NCBI RefSeq assembly: GCF_900090305.1
Contig: NZ_LT607751.1
Coordinates: forward strand, 4,836,001-4,900,000
From: Micromonospora siamensis
GTDB lineage: Bacteria; Actinomycetota; Actinomycetes; Mycobacteriales; Micromonosporaceae
DNA length: 64,000 nucleotides
Reading direction: 5' to 3'
Shown one piece after another: positions 55,568-64,000 of this stretch. Numbering within the stretch: position 1 is the first letter of the stretch; every line of letters begins with the position of its first letter. The notes under the pieces were generated by a model, which ran no database searches, was not told the DNA's origin, and worked only from the letters and a program-made list of their open reading frames with translations. A program made the position numbers and the translations under genes.

Positions 55568-55623
55568 GCACCGGGCCGCTGACTGTGCGGATTCCGCGGT
55601 CGGCGGCCCGGTGCCTGCCTTTT
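55568..55623 (+). terminator. Long hairpin with T-run between LLM and decarboxylase genes
   Basis: GCACCGGGCCGC (55568-55579) pairs perfectly with its complement at 55603-55614, and inner GAC/GTC and GCGG/CCGC stems extend it. It is followed by CTGCC and TTTT (55620-55623). A second palindrome, GGGCGCCGGCGCCC, follows at 55625-55638. The distance to the next gene (about 50 bp) makes it also a possible leader structure of the decarboxylase. Confidence 0.7.
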
Positions 55624-55675
55624 CGGGCGCCGGCGCCCCCTTGATCCGGGCCGGTGGACCTGATCGACTCGGGGC

Positions 55676-57109
55676 ATGGCTGCGCACATGACCCCGGACG
55701 AGTTCCGCCGCGCGGGGTACGCGGTGGTCGACTGGATCGCCGACTACTGGTCGACGCTCGGCGAGCGGCCGGTGACCTCCCAGGACCCGCCGGGCGCGGT
55801 GGCCGCCGCGCTGCCACCGACCCCGCCGGAGCGGGGCGAACCGGTGGACGCCGTGCTGGCCGACCTGGACGCCCTGGTCACCCCCGGGCTGACCCACTGG
55901 CAGCATCCGGGCTTCTTCGGCTACTTCCCGGCCAACACCAGCGGTCCCAGCGTGCTCGGTGACATGGTCAGCTCCGCCCTCGGGGTGCAGGGGATGCTCT
56001 GGGCCACCGGGCCGGCGTGCACCGAGCTGGAGACGGTGATGCTGGACTGGCTGGCCGAGCTGATGGACCTGCCGCGGCGGTTCCGCTCCACCGGCGCGGG
56101 CGGCGGGGTCATCCAGGACTCGGCGTCCTCGGCGACCCTGGTCGCCACGCTCGCCGCGCTGCACCGGGCGAGCAAGGGCCGGTGGCGCGTCGACGGCCTG
56201 GACCGGCGCTACCGCGCCTACACCTCCACCCAGGGGCACTCCTCCATCGAGAAGGCGGCCCGGGTCGCCGGGCTGGGCGCCGAGGGGGTACGCGCGGTCG
56301 GGGTGGACCCGGCGAGCCAGGCGATGGACCCGACGGCGCTGCGGGCCGCGATCGAGGCCGACCTGGCCGCCGGGGATGTGCCGGCGATCGTGGTGGCGAC
56401 CGTGGGCACCACCTCCACCACGGCGGTGGACCCGCTGCCGGAGATCGGCGCGATCTGCGCCGAGTACGGGGTCTGGCTGCACGTCGACGCCGCGTACGCC
56501 GGGGCGGCGGCGGTCTGCCCGGAGCTGCGCTGGGCGCACGCCGGGCTGGAGCGCGCCGACTCGTACTGTTTCGACCCGCACAAGTGGCTGCTCACCGGCT
56601 TCGACTGCGACGCGTTCTGGGTGGCCGACCGGGCCGAGCTCGTCGAAGCGTTGACGGTGATGCCGGAGTACCTGCGCAACGCGGCGAGCGAATCCGGCGC
56701 GGTGATCGACTACCGGGACTGGCAGGTGCCGCTGGGCCGCCGGTTCCGCGCCTTGAAGCTCTGGTTCGTGCTGCGCTGGTACGGCGCGGAGGGGCTGCGG
56801 GCGCACATCCGCTCCGGGGTGGCGCTGGCGGACCGGTTCGCCGCGCGGGTGGCCGAGGACGACCGCTTCGAGCTGGCGGCGGCGCACCCGTTCTCGCTGG
56901 TCTGCTTCCGGTTGGTCGCCGGGGACGAGGCGAGCGCCGAGTTGCTGCGCCGGGTCAACGACACCGGTCGGGTGCACCTGACGCACACCCGCGTCGCCGG
57001 CCGGTACACGCTGCGGCTTGCGGTCGGCTCGCCGTCGAGCACCGAGGCTCATGTGGACGAGGCGTGGCAACTGCTGAGCGGCGCCGCCGACGAGCTGCTC
57101 GCGCCCTGA
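55676..57109 (+). CDS. Aromatic-L-amino-acid decarboxylase family (PLP group II)
   Basis: A 477-residue decarboxylase. Lys303 in CFDPHKWLLTGFD binds PLP; THWQHPGFFGYFPANTS and WLHVDAAYAGAAAVCPE match the eukaryotic-like aromatic amino-acid decarboxylases (substrates such as Trp, Tyr or DOPA). The active-site His in TQGHSSIEKAAR is the usual stacking residue. Substrate choice is not decidable. Either ATG 55676 or 55688 could be the start. It is isolated, with no transporter or cluster around it. Confidence 0.91.
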   Translation: MAAHMTPDEFRRAGYAVVDWIADYWSTLGERPVTSQDPPGAVAAALPPTPPERGEPVDAVLADLDALVTPGLTHWQHPGFFGYFPANTSGPSVLGDMVSSALGVQGMLWATGPACTELETVMLDWLAELMDLPRRFRSTGAGGGVIQDSASSATLVATLAALHRASKGRWRVDGLDRRYRAYTSTQGHSSIEKAARVAGLGAEGVRAVGVDPASQAMDPTALRAAIEADLAAGDVPAIVVATVGTTSTTAVDPLPEIGAICAEYGVWLHVDAAYAGAAAVCPELRWAHAGLERADSYCFDPHKWLLTGFDCDAFWVADRAELVEALTVMPEYLRNAASESGAVIDYRDWQVPLGRRFRALKLWFVLRWYGAEGLRAHIRSGVALADRFAARVAEDDRFELAAAHPFSLVCFRLVAGDEASAELLRRVNDTGRVHLTHTRVAGRYTLRLAVGSPSSTEAHVDEAWQLLSGAADELLAP

Positions 57110-57721
57110 CCCGAGCCGGGCCCGACCGGCCCGACCGAGGGCCCGCCGTCCGGAGCGCGGCCCCGCCGTCCCGACCCCGGGGGCCGTCGTCCCGACCGCC
57201 GGGGGGCCGTTCGTCCCGACCGCCCGTTCGAGGCCTCTCAGCTGCCGGGCCCAGCTACGGCGCCCGCGTAACTCCGTGGGCTCCATCGCCCCAGGTCCGG
57301 CCACCCGGAGGTCCGGTGCCGCACGGCCCGATCCCCCAACGGGCGGGCCATTCGCTGGTCGCGCTACGGCCGCTGACGACATGGCCGCCGCCCGGCGGTG
57401 GGTCGCCCGGGCCCGTAGCCCTGAGGCCCGTCACCGCCGCGCCGGCCGACGTGGGAAGGAACTTCTCTGCGAGCGTGATGCCTGAGAGGAATATTGATGA
57501 CTCTGAGGTATCACGCTCGTTCGCGATGTCGGCAGGAGCCGGATTGCAGAGCGTGATCCAGTCCTCGTTCCGTGCGTGCTCGGGAGGCGGCGGACCGCCA
57601 CGTGTCGCCAGCGAAGCAGCCCGGGCCCGGTGACGAGCGCAGACCGCCAGCCAGCACAGCACGGACGGCAGGGCGACACGGACGGCCGGCGACCGCTCAG
57701 GTGACGTACCCCCGGGAGGGG
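57110..57721. other. Largest gene-free stretch (612 bp)
   Basis: No supportable coding frame. The first ~130 bp hold degenerate GTCCCGACCG-type repeats. From about 57450 the base composition falls sharply and a long palindrome appears (listed next). A partial third copy of GAGCGTGAT occurs at 57548-57556. The frame that spans it (57255-57662 on the minus strand) does not look like a real protein. Confidence 0.6.
57470..57519. repeat. 50-bp low-GC palindrome
   Basis: Arms CGAGCGTGATGCCTGAGAG (57470-57488) and CTCTGAGGTATCACGCTCG (57501-57519) are complementary at 17 of 19 positions, one mismatch being a G-U-type pair. The 12-nt loop contains AATATT. It is far AT-richer than the window. It could be a dispersed repeat, a terminator, an IS relic or an RNA. 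Confidence 0.85.
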
Positions 57722-58693
57722 TCAGCGGTCGACGGCGGCCAGCGTGGGCGACGGCTCGGCGTCGCCCGCGGTGAGCGGCGCGGGATGGTCGGTGGGTGCG
57801 GGGGCCGCGAGCGCGGTGGCGGCGACGGCCCGGGCCCGGCGGGTGCGGCGCAGGGCGCGCACGGCCAGCACCAGGGCGACCAGCCAGCCGGCGGCGAGCA
57901 GGGCGTAGACGGCGGGGCGGGCGCTCCCGCCGAGGTCGCCGGCGCGCATCAGGGTACGGGCGTTGGTCAGCACGATCACGCCGCCGACGGTGGCGCCGAG
58001 CAGCTGGGCCGGGACGATGCGGACCAGCCAGGCGGCCACCGGCGCGGCGATCAGGCCGCCGACCAGCAGCGCGGCCGTGGTGGGCAGCAGGAAGCCGTCG
58101 GAGCCGAGCCCGATCAGGAAGCCGAGGCTGGCGGCGCCGGCCACCAGGAACTCGGAGGTGTCGACCGAGCCGATCACCTTGCGCGGCTCCAGCCGGCCGG
58201 AGACCAGCAGCGCGGGTGTCGCCACCGGCCCCCAGCCACCGCCGCCGGTGGCGTCGACGAAGCCGGCGACCAGGCCGAGTGGGCCGAGGAAGCGGGTCCG
58301 CAGCCGGCCCGCCACGCGGTCGGTGCGCAGCGGCCGGGAGAAGCGGATCAGGAGGTACGCGCCGAGGGTGAACAGGATGCCGGCCATCCAGGGGGCGGCC
58401 GCCTCGGTGGAGATCGAGCTGAGGAAGGTGGCCCCGGCGAAGGCGCCGGCGGCGCCGGGCAGGGCGATCCGGCGGACCACCCGCCAGTCGACGTTGCCGA
58501 ACCGCCAGTGGGCGACGCCCGCGGCGAGGGTGGTGCCGATCTCGGCCAGGTGCACCGAGGCGGAGGCGGCGGCCGGGGCGACGCCGGCGAGCAGCAGCAG
58601 CGTGGACGAGGTCAACCCGTACGCCATGCCGAGGGCGCCGTCGACCAGCTGCGCGGCCAGCCCCACCAGGGCGAGGATCAGCAGTTTGCGCAC
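57722..58693 (-). CDS. TSUP (TauE/SafE) sulfite/sulfonate exporter family protein
   Basis: A 323-residue inner-membrane protein with about eight helices in two repeats. LLILALVGLAAQLVDGALGMAYGLTSSTLLLLAG and LGPLGLVAGFVDATGGGGWGPVATPALLVSG are TSUP signatures. These export small organosulfur or sulfite-type anions. GTG 58693 is preferred over 58699 because GGGGAG is then correctly spaced. An Rrf2 regulator gene lies just upstream, with a dyad between them. Confidence 0.89.
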   Translation of the reverse strand: MRKLLILALVGLAAQLVDGALGMAYGLTSSTLLLLAGVAPAAASASVHLAEIGTTLAAGVAHWRFGNVDWRVVRRIALPGAAGAFAGATFLSSISTEAAAPWMAGILFTLGAYLLIRFSRPLRTDRVAGRLRTRFLGPLGLVAGFVDATGGGGWGPVATPALLVSGRLEPRKVIGSVDTSEFLVAGAASLGFLIGLGSDGFLLPTTAALLVGGLIAAPVAAWLVRIVPAQLLGATVGGVIVLTNARTLMRAGDLGGSARPAVYALLAAGWLVALVLAVRALRRTRRARAVAATALAAPAPTDHPAPLTAGDAEPSPTLAAVDR

Positions 58694-58723
58694 GAGCACT
58701 CCCCGGCTTCTAGGGATCTCCTA

Positions 58724-58736
58724 TCGACTTGGTCGA
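58724..58736. promoter_or_regulatory. TCGAC-TTG-GTCGA dyad, candidate Rrf2/CymR operator
   Basis: The perfect dyad TCGACTTGGTCGA, inside CTATCGACTTGGTCGACAAT (58721-58740), lies 31 bp from the TSUP start. Rrf2-family cysteine regulators use short dyads of this kind. A TTGTCG on the minus strand overlaps it and may be the -35. Confidence 0.47.
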
Positions 58737-58825
58737 CAATGCGGTATGCCGGGCCACCGGTCAAGCCCCTGATCGGTGGGTGGGACGCGGGACACCGCGC
58801 GGGCGCCCGGGAGGGAGGCGGGCGG

Positions 58826-59299
58826 TCAGCTCCAGGCGCGCGGGTCGGCGGCCAGCTCGCTGACCCGGCCCGGCAGCGTGCCGCCCGCCACGTCGGCGAT
58901 CGTGACCTGCTCGAGGATCTCCCGCTCGCTGGCCCGCAGGGCGATCCAGACGTCCTGCAACGACCGGGCGGCACCCTGGTAGCCGAGCTGCTCGGGGCGC
59001 TGGCCCCGCACGTGCGCCAACGGCCCGTCGATCACCCTGATCACCTCGGCGAGGGAGATCTCCGCCGCCGGGCGGGCCAGCCAGTAGCCGCCCTCCGGGC
59101 CGCGCTGGGCGTGCACGATGCCGCCCCGGCGCAGCTGGAGCAGGATGCTCTCCAGGAACTTCGGCGGGATCTCCTGGGCACGGGCGATCTGCTCCGCGGT
59201 GACCGGCCGGCTCCGCCCGCCGGTGGCCGTGCCGTCGGTGACCGCCGCGAGCTCGGCGGCCGCGCGGAGGGCGTAGTCGACCCGGGCGGAGAGACGCAT
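58826..59299 (-). CDS. Rrf2-family regulator without cluster cysteines
   Basis: A 157-residue winged-helix protein (MRLSARVDYALRAAAELAAV; PPKFLESILLQLRRGGIVHAQRGPEGGYWLARPAAEISLAEVIRVIDGPL). It has no cysteine at all, so it cannot hold an Fe-S cluster and belongs to the CymR-like, cluster-free Rrf2 subgroup. It is upstream of the TSUP exporter on the same strand, 132 bp away, and probably regulates it in response to sulfur supply. Confidence 0.89.
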   Translation of the reverse strand: MRLSARVDYALRAAAELAAVTDGTATGGRSRPVTAEQIARAQEIPPKFLESILLQLRRGGIVHAQRGPEGGYWLARPAAEISLAEVIRVIDGPLAHVRGQRPEQLGYQGAARSLQDVWIALRASEREILEQVTIADVAGGTLPGRVSELAADPRAWS

Positions 59300-59373
59300 G
59301 CGGCAAGGTTAGTCGGCGGATCGGCCGCCCGGTCCGGCGGCCCTCCGCCGACCGGCCGGCAGCGCGGGTACGG

Positions 59374-60252
59374 TCAGCCACCCACCCGGCGCAGCAGCCC
59401 CTCCTGGACGGCGCTGGCGATGTGCCGCCCGTCGGTGGTGAACATCCGCCCGGTGGCCAGGCCCCGGGCACCGGAGGCCGACGGGCTCCAGCAGTCGTAG
59501 AGGAACCACTCGTCGGCGCGGAACGGCCGGTGGAACCAGAGCGCGTGGTCCAGGCTCGCCCCCACCACTCCCCCGGGCCCCCACACCTCGCCGTGCACGG
59601 AGAGCACCGAGTCCAGCAGGGTGAGGTCCGAGGCGTACGCCAGGGCGCAGGCGTGCAGCAGCGGATCGTCGGGCAGCTTGCCGTCGATGCGCATCCAGAC
59701 CCGCTGGTGCGGCTCGGCGGGGCGGTCACCGGGGCGTACCCAGCCGGGCTCGCCGACGTAGCGCACGTCGATCGGGCGCGGGATCTGCCCCCAGATGCCG
59801 AGCCGCTCCGGATAGCGGGAGAGCCGCTCGGTCATGGTCGGGACCTCGTCCGGGCCCGGCACGTCGACCGGGGTCGGGGCCTGGTGGTCCAGCCCCTCCT
59901 CCTGCCGCTGGAACGACGCCGACATGAAGAAGATCGGCTTGTCGTGCTGCAACGCCACCGAGCGGCGGACCGAGAAGGACCGGCCGTCCCGGACGTTCTC
60001 CACCTGGTACTCGATGGGCTCGGCGGGGTCGCCGGGGCGGACGAAGTAGCCGTGCAGCGAGTGCACGAACCGCTCCGGGTCGACGGTGCGGCCGGCGGCG
60101 ACCAGGGCCTGCCCGGCGACCTGCCCGCCGTAGACCCGCTGCGGGCCGACGGGCGGGCTCATCCCCCGGAAGGTCATCTCCCCGGTGTGCTCCAGGTCGA
60201 GCACCTCGAGGAGCTGGTCCACGGCCGCCTGGCCGACCGCCACGTCGCTCAC
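59374..60252 (-). CDS. tesB: Acyl-CoA thioesterase II
   Basis: A 292-residue double-hotdog thioesterase that hydrolyses medium/long acyl-CoA. The first hotdog has the RVYGGQVAGQALVAAGRTV motif, and the C-terminal half carries LDHALWFHRPFRADEWFLYDCWSPSASGARGLATG with the catalytic Asp/Gln/Thr framework. GTG 60252 is the start. It follows pyk by 55 bp on the same strand, the same neighbours as in Mycobacterium. Confidence 0.94.
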   Translation of the reverse strand: MSDVAVGQAAVDQLLEVLDLEHTGEMTFRGMSPPVGPQRVYGGQVAGQALVAAGRTVDPERFVHSLHGYFVRPGDPAEPIEYQVENVRDGRSFSVRRSVALQHDKPIFFMSASFQRQEEGLDHQAPTPVDVPGPDEVPTMTERLSRYPERLGIWGQIPRPIDVRYVGEPGWVRPGDRPAEPHQRVWMRIDGKLPDDPLLHACALAYASDLTLLDSVLSVHGEVWGPGGVVGASLDHALWFHRPFRADEWFLYDCWSPSASGARGLATGRMFTTDGRHIASAVQEGLLRRVGG

Positions 60253-60307
60253 TGAAGCGCCTCTGTTCGCGACTGCGGGGCTCGCAACCCCGACTCACTC
60301 CTCGCGC

Positions 60308-60320
<13 letters not shown>
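60246..60320. repeat. Direct repeat and hairpin between pyk and tesB
   Basis: A 16-bp sequence CGCTCACTGAAGCGCC occurs at 60246-60261 (over the tesB start) and again at 60305-60320 (over the pyk stop). Between them CGGGG/CCCCG (60276-60292) forms a small hairpin. The unit may be part of a repeat family; the pyk stop and the tesB start lie in the two copies. Confidence 0.75.
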
Positions 60321-61750
<1,430 letters not shown>

Positions 61751-61952
61751 GCCCATCAGGCTAGTCTCTCCTCCGGATCGACCTGCCGGCCGACCCTCTA
61801 CGGACTGCGGAACATCTGTCCAACGACACGCGACCGGGGCGTGTGGCCGGCGGGACGAAGACCGCACCGGGGACAACGTGAGTGGCGGGCATCGGCGACC
61901 GCGCGCCGGGAATCGTACCGCCCGCCCGGGCCGGCCGCCCGGGGGACGCCGG

Positions 61953-63335
61953 TCACCCGGCGCCGCGCACCTCCGGCAGGGTGGGTACGGCGGAGAAGAC
62001 CGCGTCCGGATCGTACCGGCGCTTGGCCCGGCGCAACCGGTCGACGTTGGCGCCGTAGGCCAGCAGCACCCGGTCGGTCTCCTCCGGCGCGAGCAGGTTC
62101 GGATAGCCACCCGGCAGCGCGTACGGCGCCAACGCGGCGCTGGTGGCCTCCGCCCAGTCCCGGTGCGGCCCGGCCGGGTCACCGGGCGCCCACGCCGCGA
62201 TCACCTCCACCAGCGAGTGCGCCGTCCGCAACCCGAACGCCGTGTCGGCGGCGCCGACCCGGGTGGCCGCCCCGTGGAAGTGGTGCAGGGCGATCGCCGA
62301 GTACGGCGAACTGACCCGCCGGGCGGCGGCCGCCAGCGCCTCGACGGCCCCGTCGGCGAGCCCCGGCAGCCAGCGGGTGCGCAGCAGGTAGTGGTTGCCG
62401 TCGACCATGCCGCCGTCGAACATCCCGAGCACCTCCTCGTACGGCAGGCGCGCCACCTGGTCGACCAGCGGGCTGCCCAGCGCGCGGATCCGGTCGACGT
62501 ACCGCTCGCCCTCGCCGGGGTCGGCGCCGGAATACACCGGGCAGACGAAGACCAGCGGCTCGCCCTGCGGACCGGGCAGGAAACCGGCCATCACGGTCAG
62601 CTCGTCCGGCGCCCCGGCGATCAGCTCCCGGTAGCCGCGCAGCACACCGACCGCCTCGTCGAGGCCGAACAGCACCATCCCGGCCAGCGCGGCCGGCACC
62701 CGGTGGGCCCGGAAGGTCAGCCGGGTCACCACCCCGAAGTTGCCGCCGCCGCCGCGCAGCGCCCAGTACAGCTCGGGGTCGTGCGTCGGGTCGGCGGTCA
62801 GCTCCCGGCCGTCGGCGAGCACCACGTCGGCGCGGAGCAGGTTGTCCAGGGCCAGGCCTAAGCGACCGCAGAGCGGGCCGTACCCGCCGGCGAGGGTGAG
62901 GCCGGCGAGCCCGACGGTGCGGACGGTGCCGGTGGCGACGACCAGGTCGTGCGGTCGGCCGGCGGCGACGGCGTCCCCGGCGGTGGCCCCACCGGCCACG
63001 GTGATGGTGCCGGCCTCCGCGTCCACGTCGACCTGACGCATGCCGGTGAGGTCGACGACGACCCCGCCGTCGCGCAGCGCCCGGCCGGCCCAGTCGTGGC
63101 CGCCGGCCCGCACGGACAACGGCAGCCGGCAACGGCGGGCGATCCGGACCACGCCGGCCACCTCGCCGGCGTCGGCGCAGCGGGCGAGCAGCGCCGGCGC
63201 CCGGTGCACGGCGCCGTTCCACAGCCGGGTGGCGGTGGCGAAGTCCGCGTCCGCGGGGACGAGCACCCGCTCGCCCAGCAGCTCGCGCAGCAGGTCGGCG
63301 GCGCGGGAAAGGTCGGGGATGGCGGTGGCGGTCAC
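61953..63335 (-). CDS. BBE-like FAD-linked oxidase
   Basis: A 460-residue berberine-bridge-enzyme-like oxidase. The N-terminal FAD domain has SVRAGGHDWAG with His80, the residue that covalently binds FAD. The family's second attachment Cys (in GTCPTVG) is Val138 here (TGTVRTVG), so binding should be mono-covalent. The BBE C-terminal motif (YPNLLAPEE) is recognisable. It probably oxidises an alcohol, sugar or alkaloid-like substrate. GTG 63335 has GAGGAG upstream. There is no signal peptide. Confidence 0.91.
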   Translation of the reverse strand: MTATAIPDLSRAADLLRELLGERVLVPADADFATATRLWNGAVHRAPALLARCADAGEVAGVVRIARRCRLPLSVRAGGHDWAGRALRDGGVVVDLTGMRQVDVDAEAGTITVAGGATAGDAVAAGRPHDLVVATGTVRTVGLAGLTLAGGYGPLCGRLGLALDNLLRADVVLADGRELTADPTHDPELYWALRGGGGNFGVVTRLTFRAHRVPAALAGMVLFGLDEAVGVLRGYRELIAGAPDELTVMAGFLPGPQGEPLVFVCPVYSGADPGEGERYVDRIRALGSPLVDQVARLPYEEVLGMFDGGMVDGNHYLLRTRWLPGLADGAVEALAAAARRVSSPYSAIALHHFHGAATRVGAADTAFGLRTAHSLVEVIAAWAPGDPAGPHRDWAEATSAALAPYALPGGYPNLLAPEETDRVLLAYGANVDRLRRAKRRYDPDAVFSAVPTLPEVRGAG

Positions 63336-63456
63336 GGCGTCTCCTCGGCCCCGGACCCGGCGGCGCCCGGCGCGTCCGCCCCGGCCGGGGTCACCAGTGA
63401 ACACCCGGCCGACCGGCGGCGCCGTCACCCTGCCGACAGCCGGCCCCGCCCGCGGC

Positions 63457-63822
63457 TCAGCTCTGCATCTTGGCCAGCGGGAAGTCCATCGAACCAGCCG
63501 GGCAGAGGAAGGTCATCACGTCCACCTGGTACAGGCCGGCCTGCACCGCGGGGTCGGCCTCCATGACGCTGCGTACGTCGTCCACCGAGCCGGTCCGCGC
63601 CAGCCCGAAGCCGATCGGCGGGGCCGGCTCCCGGGCCGGGCCGTCGACGGAACCGGCGACCAGCACGATGCCCCGGCGTTGCAGCGCCTGCATGTGCTGG
63701 AAGTGCTCGGCCTGCAGCCGCTGCACCGTCTCCTCGGGCAGGGCCGGGCCGGCCGGACCGGGATAGAGCACGATGCACTCGTACGTGTCGAGCGCGAAGT
63801 CCACCTTCGGCGTACCCGTCAT
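63457..63822 (-). CDS. YCII-related protein
   Basis: A 121-residue protein with the dimeric alpha-beta YCII fold: TYECIVLYPGPAGPALPEETVQRLQAEHFQHMQAL, IVLVAGSVDG and VMEADPAVQAGLYQVDVMTF. The His/Asp pair typical of YCII is partly visible. The role is unknown; members act in dehalogenation or as small enzymes. The ATG at 63822 has GGGGAGGG upstream. Confidence 0.86.
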   Translation of the reverse strand: MTGTPKVDFALDTYECIVLYPGPAGPALPEETVQRLQAEHFQHMQALQRRGIVLVAGSVDGPAREPAPPIGFGLARTGSVDDVRSVMEADPAVQAGLYQVDVMTFLCPAGSMDFPLAKMQS

Positions 63823-64000
63823 GGCGCTCCCTCCCCGCGCTGCCGGCGCCCTGCCGCGCCGGATCCGGCCGGTCCAGCGTCGCACGGCTCGGGCCCGGGC
63901 AGCGGCGGGTCCGGCGAACGGCCCACCCCGACCGCCCGGTTCGGCCCACGCCGGACCCGACGTCCCGGCCTCACCGGCCGGCGATCGCCACCCCCGCCGC
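63823..64000. other. Right edge, probably start of next transcription unit
   Basis: No complete gene. A minus-strand frame entering from the right edge ends at the TGA at 63971-63973 with AAGVAIAGR; it may be the C-terminus of a neighbouring protein, but it is too short to call. Confidence 0.25.

Noticed and set aside
57255..57662. Minus-strand ORF across the 612-bp gap
   Set aside because: It crosses the palindrome and GC-rich degenerate repeats and has no recognisable domain or ribosome site.
62844..62880. Cys156 of the BBE-like oxidase as second FAD attachment
   Set aside because: The CxxLG pattern here lies after the family position; the true site (GTCPTVG) is Val138, so bicovalent FAD is not supported.
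63966..64000. Possible C-terminus of a gene entering from the right edge
   Set aside because: Only nine residues are visible before a TGA; too little to call a gene.

Overview
The window is ordinary-looking chromosome from a very GC-rich actinomycete, most probably a Micromonosporaceae member. Four things point there: the base composition, frequent GTG starts, a mycothiol-dependent-type enzyme, and a DUF5753 regulator. The gene set also matches the actinobacterial core order known from Mycobacterium (pyk, tesB, pdtaR, polA, rpsA, coaE, uvrB, uvrA), loosened here by inserted accessory genes. I assigned the genus from composition and gene content, not from a database search.

Layout. 0-11.8 kb: uvrC, an MFS transporter, a Tat/lipoprotein Rieske protein, uvrA, rsgA, a mycothiol-type maleylpyruvate isomerase homologue with a metallo-beta-lactamase-fold hydrolase, a DedA protein and a methyltransferase. 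11.9-21 kb: cold-shock protein, an ArsR/MFS pair, an orphan phage-lysin-like protein, a divergent MarR/MMPL pair, a PhoX-type secreted protein and a lipoprotein transglycosylase. 21.4-28.3 kb: typA, a beta-lactamase-fold hydrolase, a tyrosine phosphatase, a dipeptide epimerase plus NlpC/P60 peptidase (probable murein-peptide recycling), and a TerC exporter behind a yybP-ykoY-type manganese riboswitch. 28.6-33.2 kb: nadR-pnuC (nicotinamide riboside salvage) and small regulators. 33.2-44.4 kb: uvrB, coaE-GrpB fusion, rpsA, methyltransferase, Uma2, DUF2945/DUF3140, a decayed SDR gene, polA. 44.4-49.4 kb: a complete branched-chain amino-acid ABC transporter (livJHMGF). 49.7-64 kb: beta-propeller-like lipoprotein, pdtaR, tRNA-Leu(CAA) followed by an HTH-LAGLIDADG protein, a trans-sulfuration-type PLP enzyme with a divergent AsnC regulator, a luciferase-like oxidoreductase, an aromatic amino-acid decarboxylase, TSUP exporter with Rrf2 regulator, tesB, pyk, a BBE-like flavin oxidase and a YCII protein.

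The most interesting signal is regulatory. uvrA, uvrB, uvrC and polA lie tens of kilobases apart, yet each is preceded by the same element, nTGTCGnnn-N8-TAnnnT. This is the layout of the mycobacterial PafBC/RecA-NDp DNA-damage promoter, and at three of the four the start codon lies only 6-7 nt beyond the -10 box (leaderless). The window therefore appears to hold a dispersed, LexA-independent repair regulon. Other structure worth attention: a Mn riboswitch with a visible anti-Shine-Dalgarno switch; tandem or direct repeats that duplicate the stop-codon region of uvrC, nadR and possibly pyk; a low-GC 50-bp palindrome in the largest gene-free gap; and a NadR whose Walker A lysine is replaced by threonine. 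I see no CRISPR array, no intact insertion sequence, no prophage and no biosynthetic gene cluster.
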